Assembly (NCBI GenBank): GCA_907164885.2
Contig: OU015491.1
Location: 114,713,580-114,777,579 of the forward strand
Length of the DNA: 64,000 nt
Origin: Dolomedes plantarius
Taxonomy: Eukaryota; Arthropoda; Arachnida; Araneae; Dolomedidae
Direction: 5' to 3'
The position numbers were made by a program, and so were the translations under genes. The notes beneath the pieces were generated by a model that saw nothing but the letters and a program-made list of their open reading frames with translations, did not search any database and had not been told where the DNA came from. This document shows positions 49,801 through 60,999 of this stretch, piece by piece; position 1 is the stretch's first letter; each line of letters starts with the position of its first letter.

Positions 49801-51483
49801 CCCTTAACTGGTAACATACATATTTTGTTCATTGCAAGTAACATGCGTCTCTGAGAAGTGTACATAACAAAAATTTATTTTAGAGGTGGAAATTTAGTAA
49901 AACTACATATAAATTAACTAAATATGTTTTATTGCATTGTTCAAAATACAATTAAAATTAAATTATACATAGAATTAAAATAATACAACTAAAATACAAT
50001 TAAAATCGGCATCACGTAAACAAAAACTACTTTTGTACTCCAAGAGCACAAGAATTGCCCACTTTTTTCGAGCACTCTAGGCAACACGGATTTTTACATT
50101 TTATAAATTTCTTAGCAGTTTGCCTCCTTTTTTGATAAGGACAATATTGGTACGTTTTTATCTTGGGAAGCTTATCTGAAATTTCTTGAGAGGCGCTACG
50201 TGTTTCTTTAGGTTCTCGAAGAATGTCTCGTGCTATTATTTTAGATCATCCGGAAAGTTTGGGATGGAAAACCGACGTTGCACTTGTGTTTCTAACAAAC
50301 TGTTTGATAATGAATTTATAAAGGCAAAACGTGTCATTACAGGCGTCAAGACTACCGCTTTATTGTAAAATATTGTCTGGGGCCACCGTCTCAACCTTCA
50401 ATTCGGCGAATAGTTCACGATAATTTTGTCTAGATTATCCACTCCTGATTTTCTTGAATTGTAAAAACTTATTATTTCTGGTTTGTTACTGGATTGGTTG
50501 GTAAATTTTGTGTTATACATGGAGGATATCAAATTGACGGCTTTATTTTGTTTTGCCATTGAAGACCCATCACCAGAGGGGCCAGGAACAACCTCTTCCT
50601 CTGAATTTCCATCGACCCTTTCATTTTTCTCATGTCATTTGTCAATGTCTTGCTCATCTAATTCAGACTCAGTGTCATGTTTAGAATGTTTTATTTCATC
50701 CTCGGCGTTATAGGAATCATCAGAATCAAATTCTTCATCACTCGGCTCACCTTCTTCTTCAGCAAGAGCATCCATTGACATTTTTTTTCTCTTAGCAGAA
50801 AATATACCTACCATGCTGAAAAAAAACTTGACATATACCAAATGAAATAAATAAATAAATAAATACTGGCGCAAAATTATGTTCAAGAATCTGTAACTAT
50901 TTTTTCTGCAAACACATATCTCGGAGATGGAGAGAAAAGAGAAAGGAAAAAAATGCATGCAATCAATGAAATATTTCAAAAACTTTTGAATATAATTACA
51001 TTGATCTTGAATGTAATCTATCAAGAACATAAATCAATAAATTAGTTAAAACTTTAATTGACAGGAGGAAACATTTAGTAATCAATTTTTTTGAGAACAT
51101 GAAGGATTTAGAACTCTCCAAGATATTTATTATTATCTCCAAGAGAGTAAATAAAAATGTGTATAAAAATAAATTGAGAAGATCAACGTGCTGAGCAACC
51201 ACATTCAAACATAAAACTTGTCATAATTGGTTAGGTACGTACCTCACGTGCAGTAGAAAAGAACGTTACAGGTAATGCACATCTGTTAGACATCGTACGT
51301 TTTAGTTATGACCTTACTGAAACCACAAAACACAACTGATTGGCTTGAAACTTCACAAGCGTTGTTTAGACTATGTACCATGAGCATACACTGAAGGTTT
51401 CATTTGAAAACTAGCGCTAAAGTATAAAAAACGAGATATTAGCAAACCTAAGCGTCTCTGAGACGTGTATTACCAGTTAAGGG
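49801..51483 (-). mobile_element. piggyBac transposon, internally deleted, 1683 bp
   Basis: The left end is CCCTTAACTGGTAACATACA and the right end is its imperfect complement (GTATTACCAGTTAAGGG). TTAA flanks both ends (49797-49800 and 51484-51487), the piggyBac signature. CGTCTCTGAGA-type subterminal repeats lie inside both ends. The transposase N- and C-terminal parts are on the minus strand; the catalytic middle has been lost. Confidence 0.93.
50017..50781 (-). pseudogene. piggyBac transposase missing its catalytic core
   Basis: The start MSMDALAEEEGEPSDEEF (50781) is the acidic N-terminus usual for piggyBac. One in-frame TGA follows (50635-50637); the frame then gives VVPGPSGDGSSMAKQNKAV and joins directly to VNLISSMYN...KPEIISFYNSRKSGVDNLD, the region after the last catalytic Asp, ending near 50412 in a stop. 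A stretch at 50400-50365 reads RRWPQTIFYNKAV. The C-terminus at about 50180-50020 is a cysteine-rich domain (QYCPYQKRRQTAKKFIKCKN, then CCLECSKK, CALGVQK). All DDD residues are absent. Confidence 0.85.
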
Positions 51484-51487
51484 TTAA

Positions 51488-54400
51488 AACAAATATGATC
51501 AATAAAATATTTAGCTATTCCCAACGAATTCCTAAAGATATTTGATTAGATCTGATTAAACTCCTCATTTACAGACATGCATGGGATGAAAAGGGATGAT
51601 TAAAAAGGGAAAATGCCCCAAAACTTTGTTTAGAATAATTGAATTTAAGTATTAAGACTTAAAATGGAATAAACATGTTTAACAGAGAGAAAAAATTATG
51701 ACATGCATAAAATTAAATTTTACCAAAATTTAAAATTACTTAGCCCATTAACTAATGATCTAATACATCCAAAAACAATTTCCTTTTTACTACTTCTGTA
51801 ATGAATTATCAACGAACCTCTAACAACTTATCAGGAAATTCTAAAAATATTTTTAAAATTTTAATGTTAACCATTAAGAATAAATAAAGCTTGGCACTTC
51901 ACATTTTCATAATATAAATATCATTTTTCTGTTATTATAAAAGACTCTGTAAACCAGGCGATTTCCTTTTTGGAACTGTATCTTGTATCCGTGAATTCAT
52001 TGATTATACAGGAGTTCTATTCCATTATTAAGAAAGGGTTATTTCATTCACTTATCAAACACACATTTTGATATAATAAACCACAACTCACAGTGGATGT
52101 CTTAGCTACAGTTTTATAAACAAACTTTGTCCATGAACAGATTTTATATTTTCTAAATAAACCTTGGTATTTTATACTTTTATAATATAAACCTCTTTTT
52201 AGGCAAGAGTTAAAAAGACTTTCACAAGAGTCATGTTAACTGAAATCCCTGGCCTGCACTTTCTCACTCACCTAAAACCTTAACAACAAGCTTCACAGTT
52301 AAAAAAGAATAAATAAAAGGAAATCAATATTCAATCCACAAATTATTGATACCAACGTTTATGAGAAAGTTGAGATTAGCATATAAGTTAAAAAAATTAA
52401 TTTGAAATTTTTAGCTCTTTAATAAATATTTTTATAGCTTTTTCATAGAAAAATTTAAATTAAAGTTCAAAATAAATCTAAAAAAATATTAAAAACAGTG
52501 ATTTTGGCCACGAGTCTACTGCTGAAAAGAAAATGTATGTCGAGAAAAAAAAAGTTACACAAACTTACGCAGGTTATGAATCCAAGTGAGCTATGGTGAA
52601 TCCAAGTCATCTTTGGTCTTCCAAAAAGACTGCGATCTGAAGCTAGATTCCACTTTCAAAATTCTGTAAAGAAACAAATATTTTCTTATAATGCCATAAT
52701 AAAAATTGAACGATTTATCAAACCAAGAAGTATTGAGACCAAGAAGTAGAGTTCTTTATAAACTTGCTTATCACTAAAATAAAAAGGGGAATATGACCCC
52801 TTTACATACAACTTTGGGCTAAGTTCTTATTTATTTTGAACAGAATGATACCTAAAGACTTTCTGAAAGTCTTTTGAAAACAAAGAGCTTATATAGACAG
52901 TTATTGAGAACATTATCACATTTTTAATAAAGATTTTACCAATGACACACACAGAATGCAAAAGTTTACCTAAAGTTTTAATAACAATCTAACATACATG
53001 ATGTTATCTAAATGAAAGTTCTCATCCTTGTTGGGATCTTCAAGATTTTAAAGCTGAAACTGAGAAATAAAATTATATGATTGCACAATGACCAACAATT
53101 TAATAACTTAGGAATGAAAAATGGAATAAACTTTTGCATCTATATATGATTAAGCAATAACAAAAAATAAAAACAACTATAATCATTAATATTCACATTT
53201 ATACTGATATGTGCATGAGTATTTTGCATCTTTTACGCACTCATGCATACTGCATGATGGGGCATAAATCAGAATTATATGGTTTGTTGCGTTAAAAGTA
53301 TGCATGATCTATAAGTATAAAATCAATAAAGTTCTGTTAGAAATTATAAAAATTATAGCATGAAATGGAACCTTCTTAGTTGGTATTGTGAAGTGTATAT
53401 AAATATCCATAATATGCTAAATTTTTTGTTTCTTAATATAAAGCCCAAGTTAACATACAGGCAAAATGCTGTCTATATTACCATTAAAAATATGAATAAC
53501 GTATTTGGATAGCAGTCAAAATTATAGCACCATTGACTCTTTTTTAAAAATTTTTAGTATTTCAGATCTGGTATTATGAAATACATCAAATGTTCAAATG
53601 TTTTGATTATCTCATGGATTTCGTAGGCATTCATGAAAAGAAAATTTTAATGTTTCATACAAACTGATGAAAAAAAAAGTTAGGTTAGAAAGAGATTGTA
53701 GTGGTTTTTATAAACAGATTAAGAACATCCTACTGTCATATTAAAAGTCTTTTTTTGTTATTTTTTTTACCAATTTCAATGTACTTATTTATTTTAAAAC
53801 TTTTTTCATGCTACTAATTGTGTGGAAAAATATTTTTCTCTTAGTTTAGGGAACACTGCATTTATATATCAATAATAATTGAAAATATCAATATATTCAA
53901 TAGTTATATACATTATATATCAACAATTTTTAATATAAATAATATAACCACAAGTAATATTGGTTGCTTTTGACATTTTTTTAGACGACTTTAATTATAA
54001 TTATTCCTAAAAATAAATTATCTCTTATAAAAAACCTTCTAGAGAAAACTGGAATTCCTAAACAAGTTAACCTGATTCAATTAAGGCTTTCCAAACAAAT
54101 TATTGCTTAAAAAGGTACTTATGTGTGCATGTTACTATCAGATAGCTGTTAATGTGATTATAATCATGGATTATGCTTTTACATTTTTCTGTAGTATATT
54201 TATGATTATTCTCAATCTCTTCTTTCTCTGTGAATATGCTTTCTCAGAATTTCAAAGGGGGAGTTCTAAATTTGAGTTGGGATGTTTGTCTATAGGTTTA
54301 TCAGCTATCTAATTCAGTGAATGAATAAATGTTGGAGTAAAATATCATAGAAACAAATGTCAATTACATTAAATTACATCATATGGATCATAATTATATT

Positions 54401-54853
54401 CTGCAATAATTTAATAATTATTAAAATTTAGATATCAAACTAATATTTCATTGATTTATCATACAATACATTGAACAGGAAGAAAACTATCAAAGAAAAT
54501 TTATAATGATGAACAAACCATTTACTTCCTTTGTCCATCTAAAATATTATCTGAAACACGAATCTTAAATTTTTCCGAAACAAAATGTTTTTATTTATAC
54601 ATACGAAAGTGCTCGTAAGTGCCATAAGTATTGCTAATATAAGTATTGCTAATTCAATAGACACTCAGTTCAGTAGAATTTGATCTGAAATACGGTCAAT
54701 ACATATTATAACTTGGATTAAAACACTATCTTATAACAGTAATAGAATAATGCTCACTATGTAAGGGTGTTAAATAAAACCTAAAGGCAATAATTTAAGA
54801 CTAACGAATGAAACTTACTTGTGGATTAATTTCAGCCAACTTGTAAGCAATCT
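51488..54853. other. AT-rich intergenic DNA, no gene seen
   Basis: No frame with protein-like motifs over 3.4 kb; the 69-residue plus frame at 54103-54312 is hydrophobic and Phe/Ile-rich but has no context. Poly-A/T runs are frequent. It could be intronic; I see no exon evidence. Confidence 0.45.
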
Positions 54854-54873
54854 TTAACCCTTTCGCGGCGAAC

Positions 54874-54975
54874 GTCACGTATACGTGACAGCAGCTATCC
54901 GCGTTTCTGGCCGATCGTCACCTATACGTGACAGCAGCTATCCGCGTTTCTGGCCGATCGTCACCTATACGTGTC
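54874..54975. repeat. Three subterminal palindromes at 43-bp spacing
   Basis: GTCACGTATACGTGAC (54874-54889) is a perfect 16-bp palindrome. Variants GTCACCTATACGTGAC (54917-54932) and GTCACCTATACGTGTC (54960-54975) follow at exact 43-bp spacing, linked by a conserved CAGCTATCCGCGTTTCTGGC segment between copies 1-2 and 2-3. The position just inside the piggyBac end suggests a transposase or host-factor binding array. Confidence 0.85.
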
Positions 54976-55309
54976 AGTAGTTCGGAACGTTTTATTAGTT
55001 AATTTTTGGGGCACAAGATGGCACCGCATATCTATGAAATTTGGAGTACACGTAGTTGGGACCTTCTATTCGAAAACAAGACTAGTATGAATCACATGCG
55101 GTCTATCGTTTTATGTAAACAAACGGAGGAATGGATGTATTGCGTTTGGCTGTCAGCGGGTAGGGCATTTTAACTTTGCACGTGGTCTTTGTTTACGAGA
55201 TATCTTTGTTTATTTTTCTTTTGCGGTGGGATTGTAGCATTGGGTATATGGGTTTTGAGTCAGAATCAGATTCTGTTGCAGTGAGATTTCTTTCCTTTGA
55301 TGATTTAAT

Positions 55310-56105
55310 ATGGAGAAAAGGAGAAAATATTTAACAGAAGACGAAATTTCTGAATTGATAAGAAATGTGTCTGAAAATGAAAGTAGTGACAGTGATACAA
55401 AAATCTAGTCGGGTGAATCTGTTTATTTGGAACACGGAGATCAGAGTGATTATGAAGATATATCAGACATTTCTATTCTGAGTATATCGCGGGACGGTAC
55501 TTCTTTGTGGTCTTCTCCCGTAAGGGATTTAACACTACTAACATTCACAACGGCATGCGGAATAAAAGTCGATGATGCTGTATCAAATGAATTGTATTAT
55601 TTCAGATGTTTTTTTGATGAAACTGTAATGGATTTAATAACTAAATTAATGCGTATTATATTATACTAACCAAATTAATGCGTATGAGAGGTTCATAAAT
55701 CCGGAAAGTGAACAGAGTTTATCCTCGAAGTATTTTTGCCTGTAACTAAAGAAGAAATGTTTGTTTAATTTGCTTTGACAATTTTAATGGGTATCGTTAA
55801 AAAACCAAAAATTAAGATGTACTACTCAACGAATCCAATGATTGCAAAACTTTTTTCAGTAAGGTTATGAGTCGGGACCAACGCATTGAAATTCTTCGAT
55901 ACTTGCATTTCACTTCTACTAATGCCAAAAAGATTGAAAAAATTCAACCTTTTTTAGATTTAATCATTCAAAACTTTCAGAGTTCTTGATATATTATTGA
56001 CATATTCTGGATATATTCCTGATAGGAATATATCAGTTGATGAAAGTATCTTACTGTGGAAAGGGAGAGTAGGATTTCGACATTATATCCCAGCGAAAAA
56101 TATTT
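55310..56105 (+). pseudogene. piggyBac transposase, N-terminal half, broken
   Basis: The start MEKRRKYLTEDEISELIRNV opens an acidic, Ser/Asp-rich N-terminus. An in-frame TAG occurs near 55406; the same frame continues at 55427. DAVSNELYYFRCFFDETVMD is the conserved ..YF..FFDE....L. block. After a frameshift near 55665, pieces read ILMGIVKKPKIKMYYSTNP, VMSRDQRIEILRYLHFTST and ISVDESILLWKGRVGFRHYI. The last contains the first catalytic Asp (SVDES). The frame then ends; the second and third Asp and the C-terminal zinc finger are gone. Confidence 0.88.
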
Positions 56106-56564
56106 TAAACTGTATAACAAAAATTTTTTAGTGGAAAAATAATAAAAGAATGTGTAAGTAACCCATATATAGCTTAAATAAATAGATTTGTTTGTAAATG
56201 TTACTATTTCGGAATTTTTCGTAACTTTAGGCTTAGCTCTTAAAAGTCCGCCGGCCTGGAGGGTACGCTCACGAGAAAAACTTCCGGCCTCAGAGGAAAG
56301 CGCGTGATCGGAACTGCCGTCGCGAAAGGGTTTTAATGGCGCCTTTTCAATCATGTGCAACTGAACGTCCAATCAGATGACACTAGTGCATTGTAGTTCC
56401 GAGCCAAGGTTACGAGGCGAAAAAACATGTTCTGGAATTTCAATATGCTATAGCTTTCAAAATCTGTCTTTTGGGATTAGAATATAGAATATAAAATTTT
56501 ATTGCTCTACTGAAATATTTTTCAGGTGCCTCAAAGGGCTTCAAAATAGATATTTTTGTGAAAA

Positions 56565-57354
56565 GAGATAAAATTCTTTTTCTGTTTATTTTATGGTATA
56601 TTAAATTAATAATATATATTTTTTGTAAATAAAATATTCAAAATATTTTTACAGGAAACTTAGGTATTTAAGTATTTCTAATTTTTAGATGTCATTACAG
56701 AACAACTGATTTTGTAGAATATCGCAATTTTCATCATCATAATTTTAGAGTAGCATATTCTTATAATACACATTGGAATGAAAAAAACAATTTTTAATTA
56801 ACGGACCTTAGTTAAAATAAACAAATTACATTTATTTAGAAAAATATTAATATAATGTATTTAAAGGCAAAGTGTTATTTTGAAATAAACATTCATATTT
56901 TTCAAAAGTCCATAGTAATCATACATGGTTTGCTTTACTTATTTCACTGACACATTGAATTGCTTTCTGTTTCAAATTTTGGCATTATCTTTTGAGAATG
57001 TATTTTTGACACGCTAACTACTTGAACAATCCTCTCAACTGCTTGTGTGTGACACGGGAAAATTATTGAAGTCAATACATTGACTCTCGTGATCAGATTC
57101 TTTTTCTTCCTTTGTAAACTGCTTTAGTTTGTCATCAGAAATATGCCTCTTCAGAGAGTCCTGTTACTTTAACATCATTCCATTCAATCATATCAATATA
57201 ATCCTTGGCATCAAAGTTTATACGTCGAAATAAAATCTTTTTGATGCCACCTTCATTTTCAGTCCTTGCTTTTAGAATCCGGGGTAATCCGAGCTCTCTC
57301 TTACATGACTGCGATGATCTGATATCATACAAAGGACGAAATTTTCAGAAGCAT
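56565..57354 (-). repeat. Left arm of a large inverted duplication
   Basis: In reverse complement this segment matches 58035-58556 and then 60290-60595, with roughly 80-90 percent similarity by eye. Shared landmarks include TATGATATCAG, GATTCTAAAAGCAAGGACTG, GATGCCAAGGATTATATTGA and TTGTTTATTTTAACTAAGGT. On the minus strand it encodes the C-terminus of the protein described at 57470-58440, then its 3' UTR. The outer limit is approximate. Confidence 0.82.
57135..57354 (-). pseudogene. Arthropod repeat protein, C-terminal fragment (left arm)
   Basis: The frame reads MYDIRSSQSCKRELGLPRIL, KARTENEGGIKK and FRRINFDAKDYIDMIEWNDV, parallel to the right arm copy. It ends soon after VTGLSEEAYF at 57135. 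The fragment is 5'-truncated at the arm boundary. Confidence 0.6.
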
Positions 57355-57469
57355 ATTTCTGGCACTGGAAAATGTATATAAGATAGCATAATAGCATTTT
57401 TCAATGTCAACAACCAGCATTTAAACATTGCTGTAATTGGATGGAATGTAGTGGAACTGCCGTGATCAC

Positions 57470-58440
57470 TGGATTGAATAATGGTGTGGTTCCTTTATTG
57501 GAAAAGGGATTAAGAAGGCCACTGCAGTGGTTGATTTGTCTATTTCATGGAAATAAACTGCGCCTACGTCATTATTTGGAGGATAAATAGGTAAACAACT
57601 AGAAAACTGCTATGAACTTCCAGTGATTGAATTTTCACCTATTGAAAATGGCATTCCAGAAATTAAGGATGATTTAAGTGTGGACCCAAAATATTTGTTA
57701 GAAATGTCTAATGCAATCTCTGTTGGTGCTCTTCTGATTTGTCTATGAGAAAACCAGGAAAACTTTGTTATTCATAGCTTACATTAGCAAACCGAATACT
57801 TCACTTGTATGTGGGAATAGAATATACTGCAAAAAAATCTCCGAATACTGACTGAGTACATTTTGTAAGTATATGCACCTGTTTCGTTTCACACAAAGCT
57901 GAAACTATCTTATATCCATGGATCGAAGCACTCGTGGAAACTTGTAAGCTATTCACGTTACCTCCATCAGACTCTTAAAAAATGTAATTGACCCAGTCAT
58001 ACAAAGAAATTCGTACTTTGCTGCTTCTGAAAATCTCCTCCTATGTATGATATCAGTTGATCGCAGCCACGTAAGAGACCTTGGATTAAGCCGGATTCTA
58101 AAAGCAAGGACTGAAAAATGAAGGGGACATTAGAAAGTTTTAAATTCAACGTAAAAACTTTGATGCCAAGGATTATATTGATATGATTGTACGTAAAGAT
58201 GTTAAAGTAACAGAACGATGAATATTTCTGATTACAAACTAAAGCAGTTTATAAAGGAAGCAAAATAACCTGATCAGGAGAGTCAACGTATTGACTTCAG
58301 CAATTTTCCATGTCATACACAAGCAGTAGAAAGGATTGTTAAATTCGTTACCGAGTCACCCTTACCCGTCCGTGGCACTTCCGCAAGAGTTGCATTAATA
58401 AAAACGAAAATACATTTTCAAAAGATAATGCCAAAATTTG
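57470..58440 (+). pseudogene. Arthropod repeat protein of unassigned TE family, broken
   Basis: Fragments in shifting frames read GLRRPLQWLICLFHGNKL-like DNA, then IGKQLENCYELPVIEFSPIE, KDDLSVDPKYLLEMSNAIS, NRIYCKK, SVDRSHVRDLGLSRILKART, DFSNFPCHTQAVERIVK and FQKIMPKFDNKK. I recall a protein with this order of motifs (FH.NELPLRH..., RILKAR, FPCHTQAVER..K) from many arthropod repeat annotations, but I cannot assign it to a TE superfamily. Stops and frameshifts are many. It forms the plus-oriented half of the inverted duplication, with the 3' part in the right arm. Confidence 0.6.
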
Positions 58441-58560
58441 ATAATAAAAAACAAAACAAAACACAATTCAATGTGTCAGTGAAATAAGTAATGGAAACCA
58501 TGTGTGATTACTATGGACTTTTGAAAAACATGAATATTTTTTCAAAATAACGTTTAACAT

Positions 58561-59850
58561 CCCCAATCTCAAAGGACTTGTTAATCTTATGCACAGTAAG
58601 TGTGCGTTTAAATTTTCTTCTACACCCACTTTTGATTATATTCCTAAATCTGAAAAAGTAAAACCTCTGAATCAGGCAGATGAGCTTAAAGCAGGGTGTT
58701 TAACCTTTTGCAGCATCTGGGCCACATGGTAAATTTTTTCAAGGCGGGCGGGCGGGCCGCATAAAAAAGTCAACTACATTCAAAAGTTTAGTTTTATTAT
58801 GAAAATGAAAAATACATTGTATATGTATTGTATAAAATATTATAAACTTAGTATGCAATATGATGTGCTAATTTTGACCGAAATCGAACATAATGTGATT
58901 TTTGAAATTGGTGTTTTTTTTAATATGTCTGCTATATTAACTATGAAAAATATTATGATTTGATGAAATTATAACTTTCACAAATAAATGTGATTTTGAA
59001 TTAATTTTAATTGCATTAGGATTAGGAAAATGGTGAAACACATCTTCAACATTGGAATGATTTATATTTGTTATATCATGCGCGGACCGCAGGTGAAACA
59101 CCGTTGGCCTAAAGCGAATTGCTCGTGATTCTAACTTAACTAGCATTAATGATCGAATCCCTCTCTCAAACCAATTTTCTATCCTAGGAAACTGTCGTAA
59201 TCCGGAGGAAAGAAATTCCCGCTGCTAATGATGAATTTCCTGTTAGGCGGGAAACCAAACCTGAGCCATGTTTTGTTTTAATGGCGGAAGGGTACAAAGA
59301 TACCCTCAACAAAATGTACAACCTAGTCAAAATTCAATATCCCAAATCAATTTCATGAAACTTTGTCAAAATCTTATCTGAAAAAACATTACTGCAATTG
59401 GATTAATATCGGACCTTTCAAAATTACTTAATTAACTTACGCATTGAATTTTTTTGGAAAAAAATCCCAAAACCGAACGGTCACTTAAAATCCTTTTTAA
59501 GGAATCCTTACGGGCACTTTGGCTGTGGAAGTCTAAGGCGAATTAATTATTTTAGGCTTACGTTACTGTAAAAACTGGTAACCAGTTTGGTACCAATCAA
59601 ACTTCCAATACTCTTTCATACAGCTAAGCTCTTAAAAATAATTTAAATCTCTCATCTAGCAAATCTATTCAAAATTTACAACCCAACAATGTTTAATCTT
59701 TGGGAAACCTAGATGTACACTAAATAAATTTATCAAAATCCGCGATGTGTTAGCTGAAATTAAAAATTTATGTTCCAACCTTAATATTTCAAATCTTACC
59801 CAGTCTATCAATTGTTCACAGGTTAATTCATTGGTTTCTGATAGTGTTTA
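58561..59850 (+). pseudogene. Non-LTR retrotransposon ORF1 (gag-like) relic
   Basis: Before the MITE the frame is open as CAFKFSSTPTFDYIPKSEKV and PLNQADELK. After it come SNLTSINDRIPLSNQFSIL, then FVLMAEGYKDTLNKMYNLVK, IQYPKSIS, and IEFFWKKIPKPNGHLKSFLR. This order resembles ORF1 proteins of R1/jockey-type elements, including a PRE/C2HC-associated region. Stops are frequent and no zinc knuckle could be found. The family call is from memory and moderate. Confidence 0.5.
58692..59106. mobile_element. hAT-type MITE, 415 bp
   Basis: The left end CAGGGTGTTTAACCTTTTGC and the right end in reverse complement, CAACGGTGTTTCACCTGCGG, resemble CAGGGGTG..-type hAT ends. The flanks GCTTAAAG (58684-58691) and GCCTAAAG (59107-59114) match at 7 of 8 positions, consistent with an 8-bp target duplication. 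GGGCCACATGG on the left and CGCGGACCGC on the right mirror the GGGCCGCA-like subterminal blocks of such MITEs. It has no coding capacity. Confidence 0.8.
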
Positions 59851-59929
59851 ACATTTTTCATTTGTTTTTCTGTTCCATGCCACGCAGTTTCCTCTTACTG
59901 AAGTTCCACACTTAACAATCTGTCAGTGA

Positions 59930-60296
59930 ATGCTGGTGTATGGCGTTCGTTTTTGCTTCCCATGCTTCCGTCCTGGGTTCGATCCCGAAAGGTACATTTC
60001 TGTTTTCTGTACTCGCGGATGTTCAGACCTGCAAATTTAATTTATTAAATATAACTTACTTATTATTTTAAACGTAATTTCCTTATTTTTTATTTCTAAG
60101 ATTTATTTAAACTAATTTTTTGGTGTTTTTTTTCTTATTGTAAATATTATTTCTCGTATCCTGACTCAATTACAAAAAAAACAATGTAATATATTCTTCA
60201 ATGTACGTACTGAGGATAAAGGGTCTTATTTTGTGATCTTATTTGGTGTCTCATGACATCTACTGTCTATGTCTCTGACATTACATTACATTAATA
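59930..60296 (+). repeat. Possible SINE with B box and CATTA tail
   Basis: TCCTGGGTTCGATCCCGAAA near 59970 holds a good B box, and the segment ends in CATTACATTACATTA about 300 bp later. No A box could be placed with confidence. Length and layout are similar to the SINE at 45.1 kb, but the sequences differ. Confidence 0.3.
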
Positions 60297-60595
60297 TTTT
60301 TCTAAATATGTGTGATTTGTTTATTTTAACTAAGGTCTGTTAATTTAAAATTCTTTTCTTTCATTCAAATGTGTATTATAAGAATATGTTACTGTAAAAT
60401 TGATACGATGAAATTCGAGAAAAAATTCTACAAAATCAGTTGTTTTATAATGGCATCTAACAATTAGAAATACTTAGAATATGTAAGTTTCCTGAAAAAT
60501 ATATTTTGAATATTTTATGTACAAAAATATATATTATTATTTTAATATACTATAAAAGAAATTTAAAAAAATTCAAATTTTATCACTATTTCCTC

Positions 60596-60735
60596 TCTTA
60601 TAAATAAAGAGTGGTGCAGCAAGGACCCATTTTTAAGTAGATATTTAATTTCTCTAGTAATATATAAAAATAAACAATGAAACTAATTTCCATCTGCTTT
60701 TATAAGCTTCTAGGGAGTTAAAAACATACACACAG
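60596..60735. other. AT-rich DNA, no gene seen
   Basis: Nothing recognisable between the inverted duplication and the local tandem repeats. Confidence 0.5.
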
Positions 60736-60886
60736 AATACAATCTTTACATACAAGGAAAATTATGTGAATTTTCACATAATACAATTATACAATTTCAC
60801 ATAATACTTCTCACATAATACAATTATACAATTTCACATAATACTTCTCACATAATACAATCTTTACATACAAGGAAAATTATGGG
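60736..60886. repeat. Local tandem repeats around CACATAATACAATT
   Basis: A 36-bp unit (CACATAATACAATTATACAA and on) occurs at 60776 and 60812. Outside it, AATACAATCTTTACATACAA-GGAAAATTATG occurs at 60736 and again at 60854 (offset 118), so a larger unit was also duplicated. Confidence 0.8.
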
Positions 60887-60999
60887 AATTTTCCGCGTAA
60901 AAGAAGTTTCACAACAATGAAATAAATATTTTTGAAAAGTCTGTTTAATTTAATCTTCGCCTTCCCTTTCAAATCCATAATTCTGATGCAGATTTCTGT

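Larger units (their letters stand above)
54858..56332 (+). mobile_element. piggyBac transposon, second family, 3'-deleted
   Basis: The left end CCCTTTCGCGGCGAACG follows TTAA (54854-54857). The right end, ACTGCCGTCGCGAAAGGG, ends at 56330 and TTAA lies at 56333-56336, two bases further out. The termini are thus piggyBac-type CCCTTTCGCG repeats. The body holds the first half of a transposase; the C-terminal half is missing. Confidence 0.9.
58035..60595 (+). repeat. Right arm of the inverted duplication, split by a 1.7-kb insertion
   Basis: Homology to the left arm covers 58035-58556 and resumes at about 60290 (ACATTAATATTTTTCTAAAT) to about 60595. The intervening DNA (58557-60289) is absent from the left arm, so it is an insertion. 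It holds the ORF1 relic, the hAT-type MITE and a tRNA-like segment. Confidence 0.8.

Noticed and set aside
51488..54853. Intron or exon structure of a host gene
   Set aside because: I found no coding stretch with convincing composition or splice context.
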